A DNA stretch of 64,000 nucleotides, taken from contig CADCXA010000030.1 of NCBI GenBank assembly GCA_902806565.1, forward strand, positions 620,001-684,000, written 5' to 3'. A program made the translations under genes and the position numbers. Every line of letters begins with the position of its first letter. The first letter of the stretch is position 1. The notes beneath the pieces were generated by a model that searched no databases, had not been told where the DNA came from, and saw nothing but the letters and a program-made list of their open reading frames with translations. Source of the DNA: Hypoxylon rubiginosum (taxonomy: Eukaryota > Ascomycota > Sordariomycetes > Xylariales > Hypoxylaceae). Positions 12,131 to 24,296 of this stretch are shown one piece after another.

Positions 12131-13387
12131 CTCTTCTTTTTTTTTCACCATCTATTTATCCACCTGTTCTGTCACTTACTATAGACGCTCTTTTTGTTTG
12201 CATTTTTTTTCTTTTGAATTTCGTTTCTTGCCCACATGATAGGAAAATCCCCAAATCTGCCCACGCCCAGTCTCTTCTATTCCCACTATGACACTTACCT
12301 ACCTCCTACCAAAAGGGCCTCTTAATATATGTGAAAATACATAAATCATATTTGAGTCAATACAGGCAGTCCTATCTCATTTGCAATCTTCACGTCACAG
12401 GAAATGTATATTTAAAACAAATCTGTTTAATATCGTGGACGGCCTTCCATCTATTTCTGTCCCATAATAATACATTCAAGCGACAAGCTTCACTCTTTGA
12501 ATTTCCATCATTTTCTACATCACATATCAATCGGACAGCCCTGTCAATGCCTGGGGTAATATGACGAGGTACTTAGCCAGATGCCTAGGTAGCCTTTGGG
12601 CCTCTTGTACAATAAGTGCCTAAGAATAATACAGCAATTACTTTTATTAGGAGTACTGTCTCAGACAATTGAATATTAACTGCCACGTACTTTTTCCAAA
12701 ACTCCTTAGAGTAAACGTACCTAAGCAGGACTTCTACACATCTTAATTTTATATGCTTCTTCCATAGCTATAAATGGTAGCTAAAAGGAAAATCCTCAGG
12801 TAGCTTTAATGATAGGCCCTGATTATGGAGAAATGACTTTTTGTCCAAGCAGGGCAGGCTGGCCTAGTCATACGAAAGTACGGGGTGCTATATATACCCC
12901 TTTCTCCTTACCCTCTAAACGAGCTTTTACCTCTCCCACTGCTGGCCAAAGCCGAAGAGAAACTGTGCTTAATGGGAGGAGGTCAATTTAGGATTCGAAA
13001 ATGACTTTAGCTGCCGCTCGTCCAGAGGTACCTATCTCTTAATGGTATTGGTATTAGTGCCAGACCACTTGCCGTAGTTGCGGAGTTATAACCTGCTTTG
13101 GACCAGAAACCAAGGAAGCGCTTGTCTCCGTATAGTACAGTGTGCGGAGAACAGTCAACTCCGCCGCAAGACCGTGACCAAGGAAATCCCGGCTTACCCC
13201 AGCTTTTTACCCCATAATCCACAATCCTCCTCCACGTTACTCCTTGGGGGGAGAAGCTAGCAAGGGGACCGAGAAAACGACATAAGAGCGGGCTCAGCAG
13301 CTCAGCAGCTCAGCTCGAGCGCTACTCTGCGTTTCCTTTTCGTCTTGTCACTAGTTAGCAAATTTTCTGGGCCGGGTTCCGTTCAAA
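12131..13387. other. intergenic, upstream of the MFS permease
   Basis: AT-rich, with several near-ACCTAGGT motifs and a CAGCTCAG tandem repeat at about 13289-13312 close to the permease start. No gene recognised. Confidence 0.5.
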
Positions 13388-14881
13388 ATGATGGCGGAGA
13401 AAGAAGCGTCGGTCTCGCTTCACGAGAAGAGCAACAGCGGGCACCCCCTCTCGGAGGAGGAGGGGGAAGCCGCCCGCGACGCGAAATTCGAGAAGAGGGT
13501 CCTCCGCAAGATCGACGTGCGGCTGCTGCCCGTCCTCGGCGCCCTGTACACCATCGCCATGGTGGACCGGAGCAACATCTCGGTCGCGCGCATCTCGGGC
13601 CTCGACGAGGACGTCGGGCTCGCCGTCGGGAGCCGCGCCTCCGTCGCCCTCCTCGTCTTCTTCGTCGGGTACATGCTGTTCGAGCTGCCGAGCAACATGG
13701 TCATCCACCGCGTCGGCGCCGCCAACTGGCTCTCCCTCATCGTCTTCGCCTGGGGCCTCGTCTCCATGGGCATCGGGTTCATCAACGACTGGGTCGCCTT
13801 GGCCGTGCTGAGGTCCTTCCTCGGCGTCTTCGAGGCCGGGTTCTACCCGGGGTGCGTCTACCTGATCTCCTCTTGGTACAGGAGGTACGAGGTTCAGAAG
13901 CGGCTGGCGACCTTCTTCATGACGGGATCCGCCCTGTCGGCGTTCGCCAACATCTTCGCCTTGGGCCTGATACAGATCTCCAAGACGCACACTACCTACA
14001 AAGGCTGGAGGTGGATCTACATCATCGAGGGCGTCATCACATGCGCTGCCGCCGTCGTTGCTTGGTTCATTATCGTCGACTTCCCGGACTCCGATCGTAA
14101 CACATTCCTTACGGCGGAGGAGAGGGCATTTGTCAAGGCGCGTCTTGCGGAGGATCGCGGATCTGAGGAGCGCCAAAAGGTCACTTGGGCTGTCTTCGTG
14201 GAGACGATCAGCGACTGGAAGGTCTGGTCCTTCGCCCTTATGTACTCGGCCGGAGCTGTTGGCGTCTACGCTTTTCTCTTCTTCCTCCCCCTTATTCTAC
14301 GCAGCGGCATGGAATATTCGCAGGAACTTGCGTTTGTGCTTTCAGCTCCGCCAGCCTTGTTCTCGGTAGTGGAGGGCATGTTTATTTCATGGCTTGCCGA
14401 TAAGATGCGTTTACGGGGCCTGTTTGTTATTGTACAGGGCGTCGTCGCTGTCATTGGCCTATGCATGACAGGTTTCCTCAAGGCTCCCGTGCCGAGATAC
14501 ATCGGGACTTTTCTAGGCGAAGCTGGCGTCAATGGTCTCGTGGTAACAACTTTGGCGTGGCAGGCGAACAACCTTCGAGGGGATGCCAGGCGCGCCTGTG
14601 CTACAGCCGTTATGATCGCTATCAGCGGTCTTGGTGGCATTTACTCTTCTCTGGTCTTTCGCCAACAGGTTCGTCAAGGACCCTTAGAAATTCTCAAAAT
14701 GTACTAACGAGGACAGGATGCACCTGACTACGTCCCTGGAATAATAGCCGTGATGGCTATCTGCATAGCCGCTGTCATTGCTGCCTGTATCTCAATAGTC
14801 GTCCTGAGATGGGAAAATAAGCGCGCGGATGAAGGAAAAAAGATTCTCGATGGTCTTGCGGATTTTCGATATACTATTTAG
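13388..14881 (+). CDS. MFS transporter, anion:cation symporter (allantoate/nicotinate permease-like)
   Basis: Two exons, 13388-14668 and 14717-14881 (48-bp intron with a perfect TACTAAC branch site), 481 residues. A charged N-terminal tail leads into RKIDVRLLPVLG and then MVDRSNISVARI, the first-helix signature of the Dal5/Tna1 ACS family. About 12 membrane segments follow, with the usual cytosolic loop around residues 230-265. FELPSN after helix 2 and RSFLGVFEAGFYPG in helix 4 are family hallmarks. The last helix lies in exon 2 and the protein ends in a short charged tail. Such permeases import organic anions such as vitamins, allantoate or ureidosuccinate; the substrate cannot be told from sequence. 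A second ATG immediately follows the first, so the start is uncertain by one codon. Confidence 0.93.
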
Positions 14882-15090
14882 AACAGGAAAAAGCTGCATT
14901 AAGCAATAAACACGAATCTCCCAAGGCCCTAGACATTGTGTTAAGAATTTATAGATTGTGAACATTTTCACAAAGGGGGATACTATTTCTTCCAACTCAG
15001 CCTAGAGCACGATGCCCTGGTTGAAGAAATATACAAAACGTCTCGAAGTTTTTCTTCGTGTGAAGTTTTCATAAAAAGAAAGAATTTTGA
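14882..15090. other. 3' region of the MFS gene
   Basis: Short AT-rich spacer. It contains on the minus strand the T-run (near 15073-15077) that can terminate the tRNA. Confidence 0.5.
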
Positions 15091-15162
15091 AGCTCCCAAC
15101 TGGAATTGAACCAATGTTTTCGGAATCAGAATCCGACGTCCTAACCACTAGACTATAGGAGC
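15091..15162 (-). tRNA. tRNA-Gln (anticodon CTG)
   Basis: The minus strand folds as a cloverleaf. Acceptor GCTCCTA pairs with TGGGAGC (one G-T). The D-arm contains the A-box TAGTCTAGTGG. The anticodon stem TCGGA/TCCGA encloses TTCTGAT, placing CTG at 34-36. The T-arm ATTGG/CCAGT encloses TTCAATT. The predicted discriminator base is T. No intron. The minus-strand sequence continues to a T-rich Pol III terminator about 15 nt downstream. Confidence 0.9.
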
Positions 15163-15504
15163 CTTTTGCCTTGTGGATGTTTCGAGGTACTGTGGCGATG
15201 GACGTGGACGTATGCGTTATACTTCATGGACCTGAGGCTTGCTTACCTTAGCATAGCACCTTACAGGATATTCTAGAGTAAGCGTACATTAATGACAGAG
15301 CTAATGATTTGATCACGACTCCGCTCGGATTTCTCAACTTGAAGTGACATGATCCCTCGGACATGGCAGTAGTTTGCTCGCCTAACATACGCATGGCTAT
15401 CCTTTAAGGAGTTTCTTAAAGAGCTGTATAAAAGGCGCTGCTATAATCGTATGGCAAGGCCTTCATAGTTTCTAAGAGCTATCGCGTATTCCAGCCATGG
15501 AGTC
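15163..15504. other. intergenic
   Basis: About 340 bp between the tRNA and the FAD oxidoreductase pseudogene; nothing recognised. Confidence 0.5.
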
Positions 15505-17054
15505 TTAATCAAGGTATCCCGGGATATCTTTTAAATCCCCACGAGGCGTGTATGGAGTCACAATCGGTGTTGCTACGGGACTCAATATTAGCTACTATCA
15601 AGGAGAACACGACACGATGAAATGATGAAATAGGAGTACTCACTATCTCTATCCCAGGCCCACTTCCGTGCAAGTTCTTCGGATAGTTTTCCGTCGAGCA
15701 TCTGCACCACATATTTCCCAATAATGGGCAGGAACTTGAAGGCATGGAACGAGCCGCCCGCGGCGATAAACAGATTCTTCGACGCGGGATGAGGTGAGAT
15801 GATCCAGTCTTCGTCCGGGGTAGACGAATCCCTATATATAGAAAGGTGCTGTTAGCATGACTCAAATCCTTCGACATCATTCAACAGCAGCAGGGGAAGG
15901 CTAGTACTTACCAGCAAAGTCGATAAGGCTCAGGTACCATACCCTTCACAGAGTCTCCGAAAAACATGTCTCGGACACTCGCCGAGTTGGCCGTAAGCGC
16001 GTCCGGTAGGTCCATGGTCCACGTCATCCGCTCGGGTCTGGAGAGCGGCGGCACGGAGATCTCCTGCCTCGACGGCTCGTGGTACGTCTTGCGCGTGTAG
16101 GGGAACTTGTGCGTGCACTTCGCCAGGCCTCGCGTGCTGGTTTCCCCCGGGGGTATGCATTCGGCTAGAAGGACCTCGGTAAGCTCGGGAACGAAACGAA
16201 ACGAAACAAGGCAGACCGGGGAACACCAATGGCGTACCTGGAAATCCATCAAAGGGGTGCACCATAATCGGAGCGCCCTCGAACTTATCCAGCCCGTTTT
16301 CGCCGGGCGGGACCTTGAACAAGCACATCAGCACCGCCGCCGCCGTCATCCGGTCGCCGGCGTGCAGGCTCGGCTTCTCCGGGGCGCTCTCGGCCAGGAG
16401 CCATGGCGTGTGAGCGCCGGAGCACAGGAGCACGTGCTGCGCCTCGAACGTCCGCCCGTCCGTCGTCAGCACCCCCGTACACGTGTCGTCCTTCTCGAAC
16501 AACAGCCTCTCCGCCGTGGCGACCTCGTACCGGACCCCGGCGTCGACCGCGGCCCGGACCACGGCGCCCAGCGCGCCCGCCGCCTCCGCCTAGCCGGCCT
16601 CGGGGCTCAGCATGCACTGTTCGGCGCCGCCCGCGAAGCGGCAGTCCCTAAGAACCGGGAAGCGGGCGCGCGCGCTATCGAGACTAAGGGTCTCCAACGG
16701 GACGTCGCGGTCCCCGCCGCCACCCAGTAGCCTGCTGTAGTTCTCCTCGAGCCGGCGCGCGCGCCCGCCGGTCACGGACCACAGCGCACCGGTCCGGTGG
16801 AAGAAGGGCGCGACGGCGGGGTCCGCGCGCGACCAGGCCTCCTTGGCCTCCAGCGCCAGCGCCATGTAGGCCGGGTCGTCGTATTCGGCCCGGACGATCT
16901 TGTTGACGTCGTGCGCGGCCGCGGCCGGGTCCGGAAACGGCGCCGGATCGATGATGAGCACGTCCGCGTCGGGGCGCGCCGTTTTCAGGGCCCGGGCTGT
17001 CGAAGCGCCGAAACATCCCGCGCTGACTATGAGATAGGACGGGGACGCTGCTAT
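15505..17054 (-). pseudogene. FAD-dependent amine oxidase-like gene (SoxA / fructosyl-amine oxidase type), disrupted
   Basis: Exon parts 17054-16238, 16164-15912, 15831-15644 and 15572-15505, joined by introns of 73, 80 and 71 bp with intact splice sites. The frame matches a DAO-fold oxidase: an N-terminal Rossmann segment (SYLIV then SAGCFGAST), ECIPPGE in the middle, LCWD, DWIISPHP, and the flavin-binding end GGSFHAFKFLPIIGKYV. Three defects stand out. The expected start codon reads ATA (17052-17054). The first Gly of GxGxxG is Ser (17022-17024). A TAG at 16590-16592 sits where the family has Trp (AG-stop-AEA). Each is explained by one coding-strand G-to-A change. Everything downstream of the stop is still open and well spliced, so decay is recent, unless the TAG is an assembly error or is read through. 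Relatives oxidise N-methyl or glycated amino acids with O2. Confidence 0.8.
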
Positions 17055-17785
17055 CGGATAGAACGGAAGTATTCAAGAAGGTGAGCAAAGTTCGAAATGT
17101 GATGGCATCAATGCTAAAGCATAAAAAAATTACATAGATCCTGAATATATTTCAGAAGAATACGTCAGCTATATGGGAGCGGGGTTCGTACAGCTAATTC
17201 AAGTCCGAATTCAACTTGGGACTGGGACGCTATGTTCATGATTGTCACGGATTCATCTTCGAATAGTACGACTACTTAGGCACCTCGAGCCGTACATAAA
17301 GGGTACCTAGGTAATTATGCAATTTCGACCCCTTCCTGTATATAGGAAAATGCATACACACCGAGGCTTAGGTGCTACAAAGTCTAATCCAATGCACTAG
17401 GGTAACAACGTCGAAGATATCATGTGCGAGTATTCGTATTATTCATTCTGCATCTATCATAGCTTAAGCATTCACCCTCCCAAACTGTTCCGCAACGCCC
17501 TGGATGCTGAAGGTTCTCAAGATGAGGTGATGCGGCCGGCTTCTTTACCAAGCATACCAAGTACGAGGCTGTTCCAAAACAAGCTCCTTTTACACCACCC
17601 TTTACCATAAAGCACTCACCTCCACGCAGGCGACTGATGTATCAGTCCACACAATCTGGTGACTTTGCCTACGGCCGTTGAAGGAAATGAATCTTTGGTC
17701 GAATAGGACGGAGGGTGTGGAATGATAAGCTTGCTTCTTTATGCTGGCGTCGAGCAACGTACCCGGTTTGGTATCGGGATTTCCG
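17055..17785. other. intergenic
   Basis: Upstream flank of the pseudogene and 3' flank of the HECT ligase gene. Contains GGTACCTAGGT near 17306 and no recognisable coding sequence. Confidence 0.5.
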
Positions 17786-20700
17786 CTAGCTTAGATCGAA
17801 CCCGGCACCAGACTGAATAGCATAGAGTAGTTTGCTCTTCAGTACCTCCTTGGAACTGTAACGGGGTAGCTTGAGGAGGTTGACACACGTACTTGTGCTA
17901 GGCAGTCTCTCTTCGTCTGTACCGCCGTCCCGAATGCTGAAATGGGGGCTTAGCTGCGAGAAGCCTAGCAACGGTCCCCTAGGCGTCGAAGTAACATATT
18001 TAAGTACCTCTCGTCGTTCTGAGTCTCGAAATTCGTGCATCACTTTCCAAAACATTTGAATGGTTGGATGCTCCATACCATCGTCGCCGATAGCATATAG
18101 GCCCGAATACTGAGTGTTACGTCGAAGGTCCTCGACATCGATTTCCGAGCTGTCGCCCCCAACGAGGCGCTGAAGTTCAGACTGGTTAAACATGGATAAC
18201 CAGGCGGGATTGATGATAGACCCGAGGCCCTTGAGGAAAGCTCTAGTCTGTCGGTAGGGTTGGGCTACAAGCCGGTGATTCGTAACGTACGAGATGTATA
18301 GAGGCCGGTTTGTGTTGGTGACGGGGATATCTTCGCCATTCTTGCAAAGAGGACGTGTAATGGTCCGCACGGCCCCGAACGGTCCATGGATTTGGTCTGT
18401 TATGGTAAAGTCTAGCGAAAGGTCGATTACTTTGCCAGGATAGTTTTTGAGGTTGATGAGCCCTTGATACAACTCTGGATCCAGGTCTCGTAGGTCGTTC
18501 AAGTTGGCACGGTAATCCGTTAGAGAGCCTTGCCCTGATGCGGACCATTTGAGGAGAAAGAATCCGGCGAAGGCCTTGTCAATAAGAATACCTTCGTACA
18601 TGCACTTTCCCATCACCCGACCAAGGAACTCGTAACGTTTAGCAAGGCCTGCCATGTTCTCCCTCCACTTAGCATCGTTTTCGGAATATTTACGATGCCG
18701 AAGGAGCTCCGCTCTGTCGTCAAATGCGGTCGGGTTCGGGTACAATAGATTCTGGCCGTTGGTGACGAAGAGGTTGTGGCCGTCTGAGCCTGGATTAAAG
18801 GCTTCCTCCGTAACACTCGTCAGAAATTCTTTTGTCACGCCGCCACCATCGATACCGGCTTCGGGCTGGTCGAATTGGTCAACAAAAGTTATCTGAATGG
18901 GCTCCTTCAGCCCGTCGCCAAGCGGATAGAATTGCTTGTATGCATCGTGGAACACTTTCCCGCGTCTGACCCTGGCCGAATGGCGGCCAAGAATATCCCT
19001 ACCTCTGGCTGAAGGATTATTAAAGCCGCCTTCTCCAGACATTACCGATAAGCGCCATCGATCAGCATCGACGTTGCCACCTCGACGTTTGGCTTTGTCA
19101 AGGTATACAAATTGGCGGAAGATCTGAACCCTAACTTCGAAGGGAATAACGAATGGCATGTTGCGAAGGATTTCAAGTTTCGGTCCAACTTGGGCCAGAA
19201 GCTGTTCCCGCTGGACTCTTCGTAATCGACGACGCTGTTCGATCTGCGCCGCGTGGGATAGGCGCTGTGCGGTAAACGAATGGAAAGTACCGCGTGTTTC
19301 CATATCAGAGTCGTCGTCCGAATCTTCTTCATCTTCAGCCATCTGATCTTTTTGCTGCTCTTCTAGCACAACAGCCGAAATAAACCCATTCATGTCGAAC
19401 TTTGAGGTCATCAACCAGAAGTCGGCGGGGAGGAAGCGTCGACGGGAATCTCTTTCGTATAACGAGCGCATGGTAGTGGTTGACACGCTCCTCAAACTTA
19501 GAACGTCCATTCCGATAATACCGGCGAATGAGGTTTGATTGACCTGGGCTACCTCCTCTTCCATGCTGGGTTTCCCAGAGATAATGCTTATTCGAGCCGG
19601 CCTTGAAGCTGACGGCATTATCATTGGTAGGTTATAGTATAGCGGGAACGAGAGGTTCTTGAGGAAGTTGATCAGTTGTTTTAATTCGGTTAAGCTCAGG
19701 CCGCTAGAACGTATTCGCAAAGTAGCAAGGCTCTGCTCTGATAGTAGCTGGGTCACTGCTGGCAGAAAATCTTCGTCGTCAGTGACCCTCAGCAGGAAGT
19801 TGTATAATTCCAGGAACAAAAGTATGGTCCGCCACTCCCGGTCACGGGTAGAATCCGGCCGGAGAAGTGTGACAACAAAGGAGGGCTGTTGCTGGGCCTT
19901 GGGATGGATTATGTCCCTGAAAATATCGGTGTTCGATGCGGCTTTCCAGAAATATTTGACAGATGGTGTCGCAGCAGAACCGGATGGGCCAGTCGTAGAG
20001 ATATCGCCCTGGAAGAGGCGCATTTTAATGTCATCACTGTGACTTGGGAAACATCTGAGCAACACTAGCGTATATCCAGCAAGGAGACTAGCCTCTTCAG
20101 AGAGACGGTCGGAAGCTGATATAGTCCTGCATTATGTTAGTGAGGAACGTACAATACGAAGAAACTTCATATCGAAATACTAACGATGTAAACCTGCTGA
20201 GCAATTCCGAAATGCCATCTTCATCTACTAGGAAATTGAGTTGGTCAATCATCCATGTAGAGAAGGGAACGGAGTCATCAGCTTCTGCATCACCATGCTC
20301 AGATGCGTCAAAATTGTCGCCAGTCTCATTGTGAGGGCCGTGTCGACCATATCGTACACGGATATCATCTACGAGGAGAGACAGCTGGAGATACAGTGCC
20401 TCGAGGTACTTAGATCCCTGCGAGGTGGGAGTTGACCTGTTCAAGGCAATGAAGTGGGCCAGGAGCCATAGCGACCTATTCTTTGATAGCGTACCAACGT
20501 GCTCTGGCCCTGAGTAGATGTTGATTACACTCTGTGATAGAATCTGAAGGTCTAGACGGCGTGCAATCTGTATGGGGTCCTGCTGTAAGAACGATAGACT
20601 TGAGGAGCTCAGGAAGGAAAATGCGAATGCCTGATAGGCGCGCAATATGGGCAGTGCTATAGTCTGTTAGTTCAAACTCCAAATAGACTATTAGGCACCC

Positions 20701-21513
20701 AAATCATAGCCTAGAAATTAGGCATTATAGAGCAACCCCCCTTGGGCGTTAACATACCTTGCTCGGGATTTGACTCTAGAGGCACCGTGGCAGCTTCAAT
20801 GAGCGTCTCTTGTTGTTCTACGGAGATGCTCAAGCGACTGCTCTGTTCAAAATATCTAGAGAGGAGTTTGTAATATCGATTTATTATCGGAATGATGGCA
20901 AGCTGTCTTCTCCTAACGATGTCGAGTAAGACTGAGAGGAGAGGTTGGGACGAGCTAGCTGGGCGTCTATCGTGGTCAAATGTAAGTGACTAAACTTTAG
21001 GTAACCATAGTCCTGAACATGTACATACCTCTCTAGAGCACCTACGAGGAGCTGTGCAAATCGATCCCAGGTATTTGGATCCAAGAGTTGGAAATTGGAA
21101 GGGTTCGGTTTTAAAGTAGCTAAGTCTTGAATAAAAAGATCAAGACGGTGCTGATCGTCCGTTTGCACGGGGTCGAAGAGCAGAAGTAATAGGGGAAGGG
21201 CACGAGTCACTCGTTGCGAAGAATCATGGTCTATTGGCTGACCGTATAGAGCATCGTATCTTTCTCGACATGTTTGCTTGAAGCTCAGTCGTCCCTTATG
21301 TCCTCTCCATACTCTTTGAAGTTTCTTGGCAGCATTGAGCTCGTCTCGCTCCCTCTGTCTCTTTTCACGCTCGGCTTGTGCTTGTGCTACGGTCTTAGAA
21401 GCACCGGAAGTGGACGGGGACCAGCCCGAGGTAGCCCAAGGGTTCGTATTCCGCTGTCCGCTTAAGTTGACATTTCGAGGGCGCCTCGAACTGCCGGTAA
21501 AGGTTGGAAACAT
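17786..21513 (-). CDS. hul5: HECT-type E3 ubiquitin ligase with IQ motif (HUL5/UBE3C-like)
   Basis: Four exons: 21513-21029, 20966-20758, 20656-20194, 20126-17786; 1165 residues. Introns are 62, 101 and 67 bp; the first is not a multiple of three, and splicing restores the LAIIPIINRYYKLLSRYF segment. The N-terminus is basic, followed by an IQ-type helix (AAKKLQRVWRGHKGR, about 62-77) and a long helical middle. The HECT domain fills roughly the last 360 residues. The thioester Cys is predicted at 1133 within STSTCVNLLKLP, and the protein ends GAGFDLS as HUL5/UBE3C proteins do. An acidic stretch (AEDEEDSDDDSDME) lies upstream of HECT. HUL5 extends ubiquitin chains on proteasome-bound and misfolded cytosolic proteins; that role is taken from the family. 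Confidence 0.93.
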
Positions 21514-23399
21514 GTCGAAGCTAGGAGTGCTGGTGCCGACGCCGTTTCGGAGCGGAAGACAAATATCGGGCGATATGCTTTGTGGCTGCTGACGATGCTG
21601 TAAAAGAAAAGTGCGGCAGATGGTGGTCCCGTCTCAAGTTGCATAAATTAGCATGACGAGGATGTCTCGAAGCTGGTTACAGTCCAGTGACAGTGACCTA
21701 TGGTACCTGAACGGGACGGCTGAGTCTGAGTTGGGGGAGAGGAAGATGGTGGAAGAGTGAGTAGTGGCGTGAGGCGTAAGGCGTGAGGCAATATGAATAG
21801 CTTTAGGTACCTAAAATAGGTGTAGGTAATGTACAATCAAGGCAAACTGCTCAGGTGCACAAGTTTCCGCAACCGAGTTTGCGCAGGATGGTGTATGCGC
21901 ATTTGCGTAAATTCGTCGTGGTTATGGTTGACCTGTTAGATGCAAGTAAGGTATCGCAGTTGAATAGCGATACATCACCTCAGATAGCAAGAAGCCAACG
22001 GTGAATAGTGGGTGATGGACGGTGAATGGCGAATAGTAAATGGTGAATGGTGAATGGTGAATGGGTAGTGTCGGCGTTGGTCAGCCTCTTCGATGCAATG
22101 CGTCAAGTTCTGTTGATTTCTAAAGAATCCAACGACCTCGGGCGCCACTACCTGAGCAGGCTGTCGACAACCCACGTCACAGGGCTATTACTGTCGATAT
22201 CCCAGCACAGCTTTTAGCGCTATGCCTGCTAGCTGCTAGGAGGTAAGCAAGTACCTAGTAGGGGCGCAGGGGAGTGGTGGGGTTGCCCATTATCTCCGTT
22301 TGCTGGGTGCCGATAAGATAAGCTAATATACCGGAGAAATCAAGACCATCGTTTTCAAGCCCTGTACAATAATACATCTAGGTATCTCTTCCTGCCCTAC
22401 TGATTATTTCTTACATGTTTGTAACGAAGTTCAAATGCTATTTGGAGGCCAAGGAACTCATTGTATACATCTCTTGATTATACATGGACATACCTAGCCA
22501 AACGGTTGAGAGCTTTCTTGTACCTACTCAAGTCTAACGTAGGTGGCTCATCAAGATGTAGGGATTATTTACAGTGCTTACAACCAGAAGTAAGTCTATA
22601 GAAAGTTAAGTCCATGATTGAATTTTATCGCGTAGGTCATGGCGGTTGTGAAAGCTTCATTGTGCCTAGTCTGCCTTTAAGCATTGCTGGACGTGTAGGT
22701 GTAGGGGGGCTTCATCTGGAGTTTTACCAATATTTCTAGGTGTATGGAAGCGATGGAACTGTCTATTGTCACGGAATAAAACGTGGTCAGAAGTGTATTT
22801 AGATACATGCCCTACATGAAATCATATATATGTGATGTATGTAGGTTGGAATTAGCATTCAACAAGTCCCAATACAATTATATTACACCCAAGTGGTATG
22901 CCGCTGACTTTGTGTAAAGTTTCCAACTTGGCCAAGTCAGTCAGTCTATCACCCTGTAAGTTATCAAATCAGCAAATCTAACAAATATTTTACAGATGAT
23001 CTGACCGCTTCGATGAGCATTCTACCTAACGTGTACATATTACCCAGGTCGGTATGTATTGCCTATTTATGTATGTAGCAAGGAATTCACTTGATCTAAT
23101 TCACTTGATCTTGCTCTCAGTCCACCTATCGTTATACAGCAGCATTGATTTCTCCTTTCGTGCTCAAGTTTTGTAATACAATACATGTACTTCTTAGACG
23201 TAAGGTAGTATCCTAGAGGTAAGGTACCCTCGCATGGACCTGGTAGACCTGGCTGGCCTTTCACCTGTCATATTAATATCATGTACCTGAGGTATGACCC
23301 TGCGTTTTCCTTCATTGTAGGTACCTTAGGGCTGCTAGGTCGATGTATTTTATCTGTACCCAGGTATCAAAGTCACGTTTCCTCCATCGCAAAATTTAA
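21514..23399. other. long intergenic region between HUL5-like gene and PABP
   Basis: Holds the HUL5 promoter, a GGTGAAT-type minisatellite (about 22000-22065) and AT-rich spacer dotted with CCTAGGTA and GTACCTA motifs. No ORF shows a domain or codon pattern worth calling. Confidence 0.5.
22000..22065. repeat. degenerate heptamer minisatellite (GGTGAAT)
   Basis: About eight imperfect copies of GGTGAAT, the last three or four exact. It lies in noncoding DNA upstream of the HUL5-like gene. Confidence 0.7.
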
Positions 23400-24296
23400 A
23401 TAATGGCTAAAGTATCTAAGATTAGACACATTAGGTACGCACATACCTAAGGTGCAACGACCACTCGATAATACCTACGTAGGTACCTTCCTTAGTCTGC
23501 TGTCTGTGAGTTGTTGACCCACTTTTCGTCGTTGAAATTTTTTGTGTGGTTGATCGCGACCGGCAACCAAGAGCGACCAGAAGGCACAAAAAATCTTCAA
23601 GATCTAATCTCAAAAGAAACGAACTGGACCCTCTGTTTTCTCTTCCCTTCTTCTTTTTTTCTCCCAACGACTTGACAACTTTATCCGCCAGCTCGTCACC
23701 CCCAATTCTCATAAAAACCCAAAAAAGAGTTCCAGTTATTAAGTACGATCTTTACCGTTCGTACTTTGTTTCTGTTCTCGCCAAATTCATTCAGACCCAA
23801 AACACCAAAAAAATTCGGAAAATCATAAAAAACACCTACCTACTTACGACTTCATCCTCACCACATCCATCCACGTCCACCCAGACTCAACCGAATTCGC
23901 ATTTGTCCTTCATCCTTTGAATAGGCATCGTCAATAAACCCGACCTATTCATTCTCTTCCTCCATCTAGGCAAAAAAGGAAGTCCCCTTCAAGCTCGAGT
24001 AAGCTTAGGCCTTTAGACTACTACGTCCTTTGAAGCCTTGACGACCTTTGTCCGACCGGTCTTCATTCTCTCGCGATCGTCACCCCTCGATTCCGAGAAC
24101 TAATATTTTTGCAGCTCATTCTAATCGCCTGGTGCGTATTTGTGGTTGTGCCCTCTTTCCTTCCTCCCTAATAGACTATTATCAACTTGCGACTCTTCAT
24201 TTCTGTTTTCGCAATCAAGACAAACCGATATCCTTTCTACTTTACTTATGCTAATTTTCCCCCATCGCTATTTTTTAGTCGATTCCTTTCGTCGCA
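23400..24296 (+). promoter_or_regulatory. PABP promoter and long pyrimidine-rich 5' leader
   Basis: The roughly 800 bp before the PABP start are rich in C/T tracts and contain A-runs (for example CCAAAAAAATTCGG near 23806-23821). A donor-like GTGCGT near 24131 and acceptor TTTTTTAG near 24270-24277 could define a 5' UTR intron. Yeast PAB1 mRNA is autoregulated through A-rich leader sequence; whether these A-runs do the same here is inference. Confidence 0.4.

Noticed and set aside
13355..14176. 273-codon minus-strand ORF over the MFS gene
   Set aside because: Acidic/His-rich shadow; permease motifs on the plus strand are decisive.
21960..22065. CRISPR-like or regulatory repeat array
   Set aside because: The heptamers are contiguous with no spacers and the genome is eukaryotic; it is a plain minisatellite.
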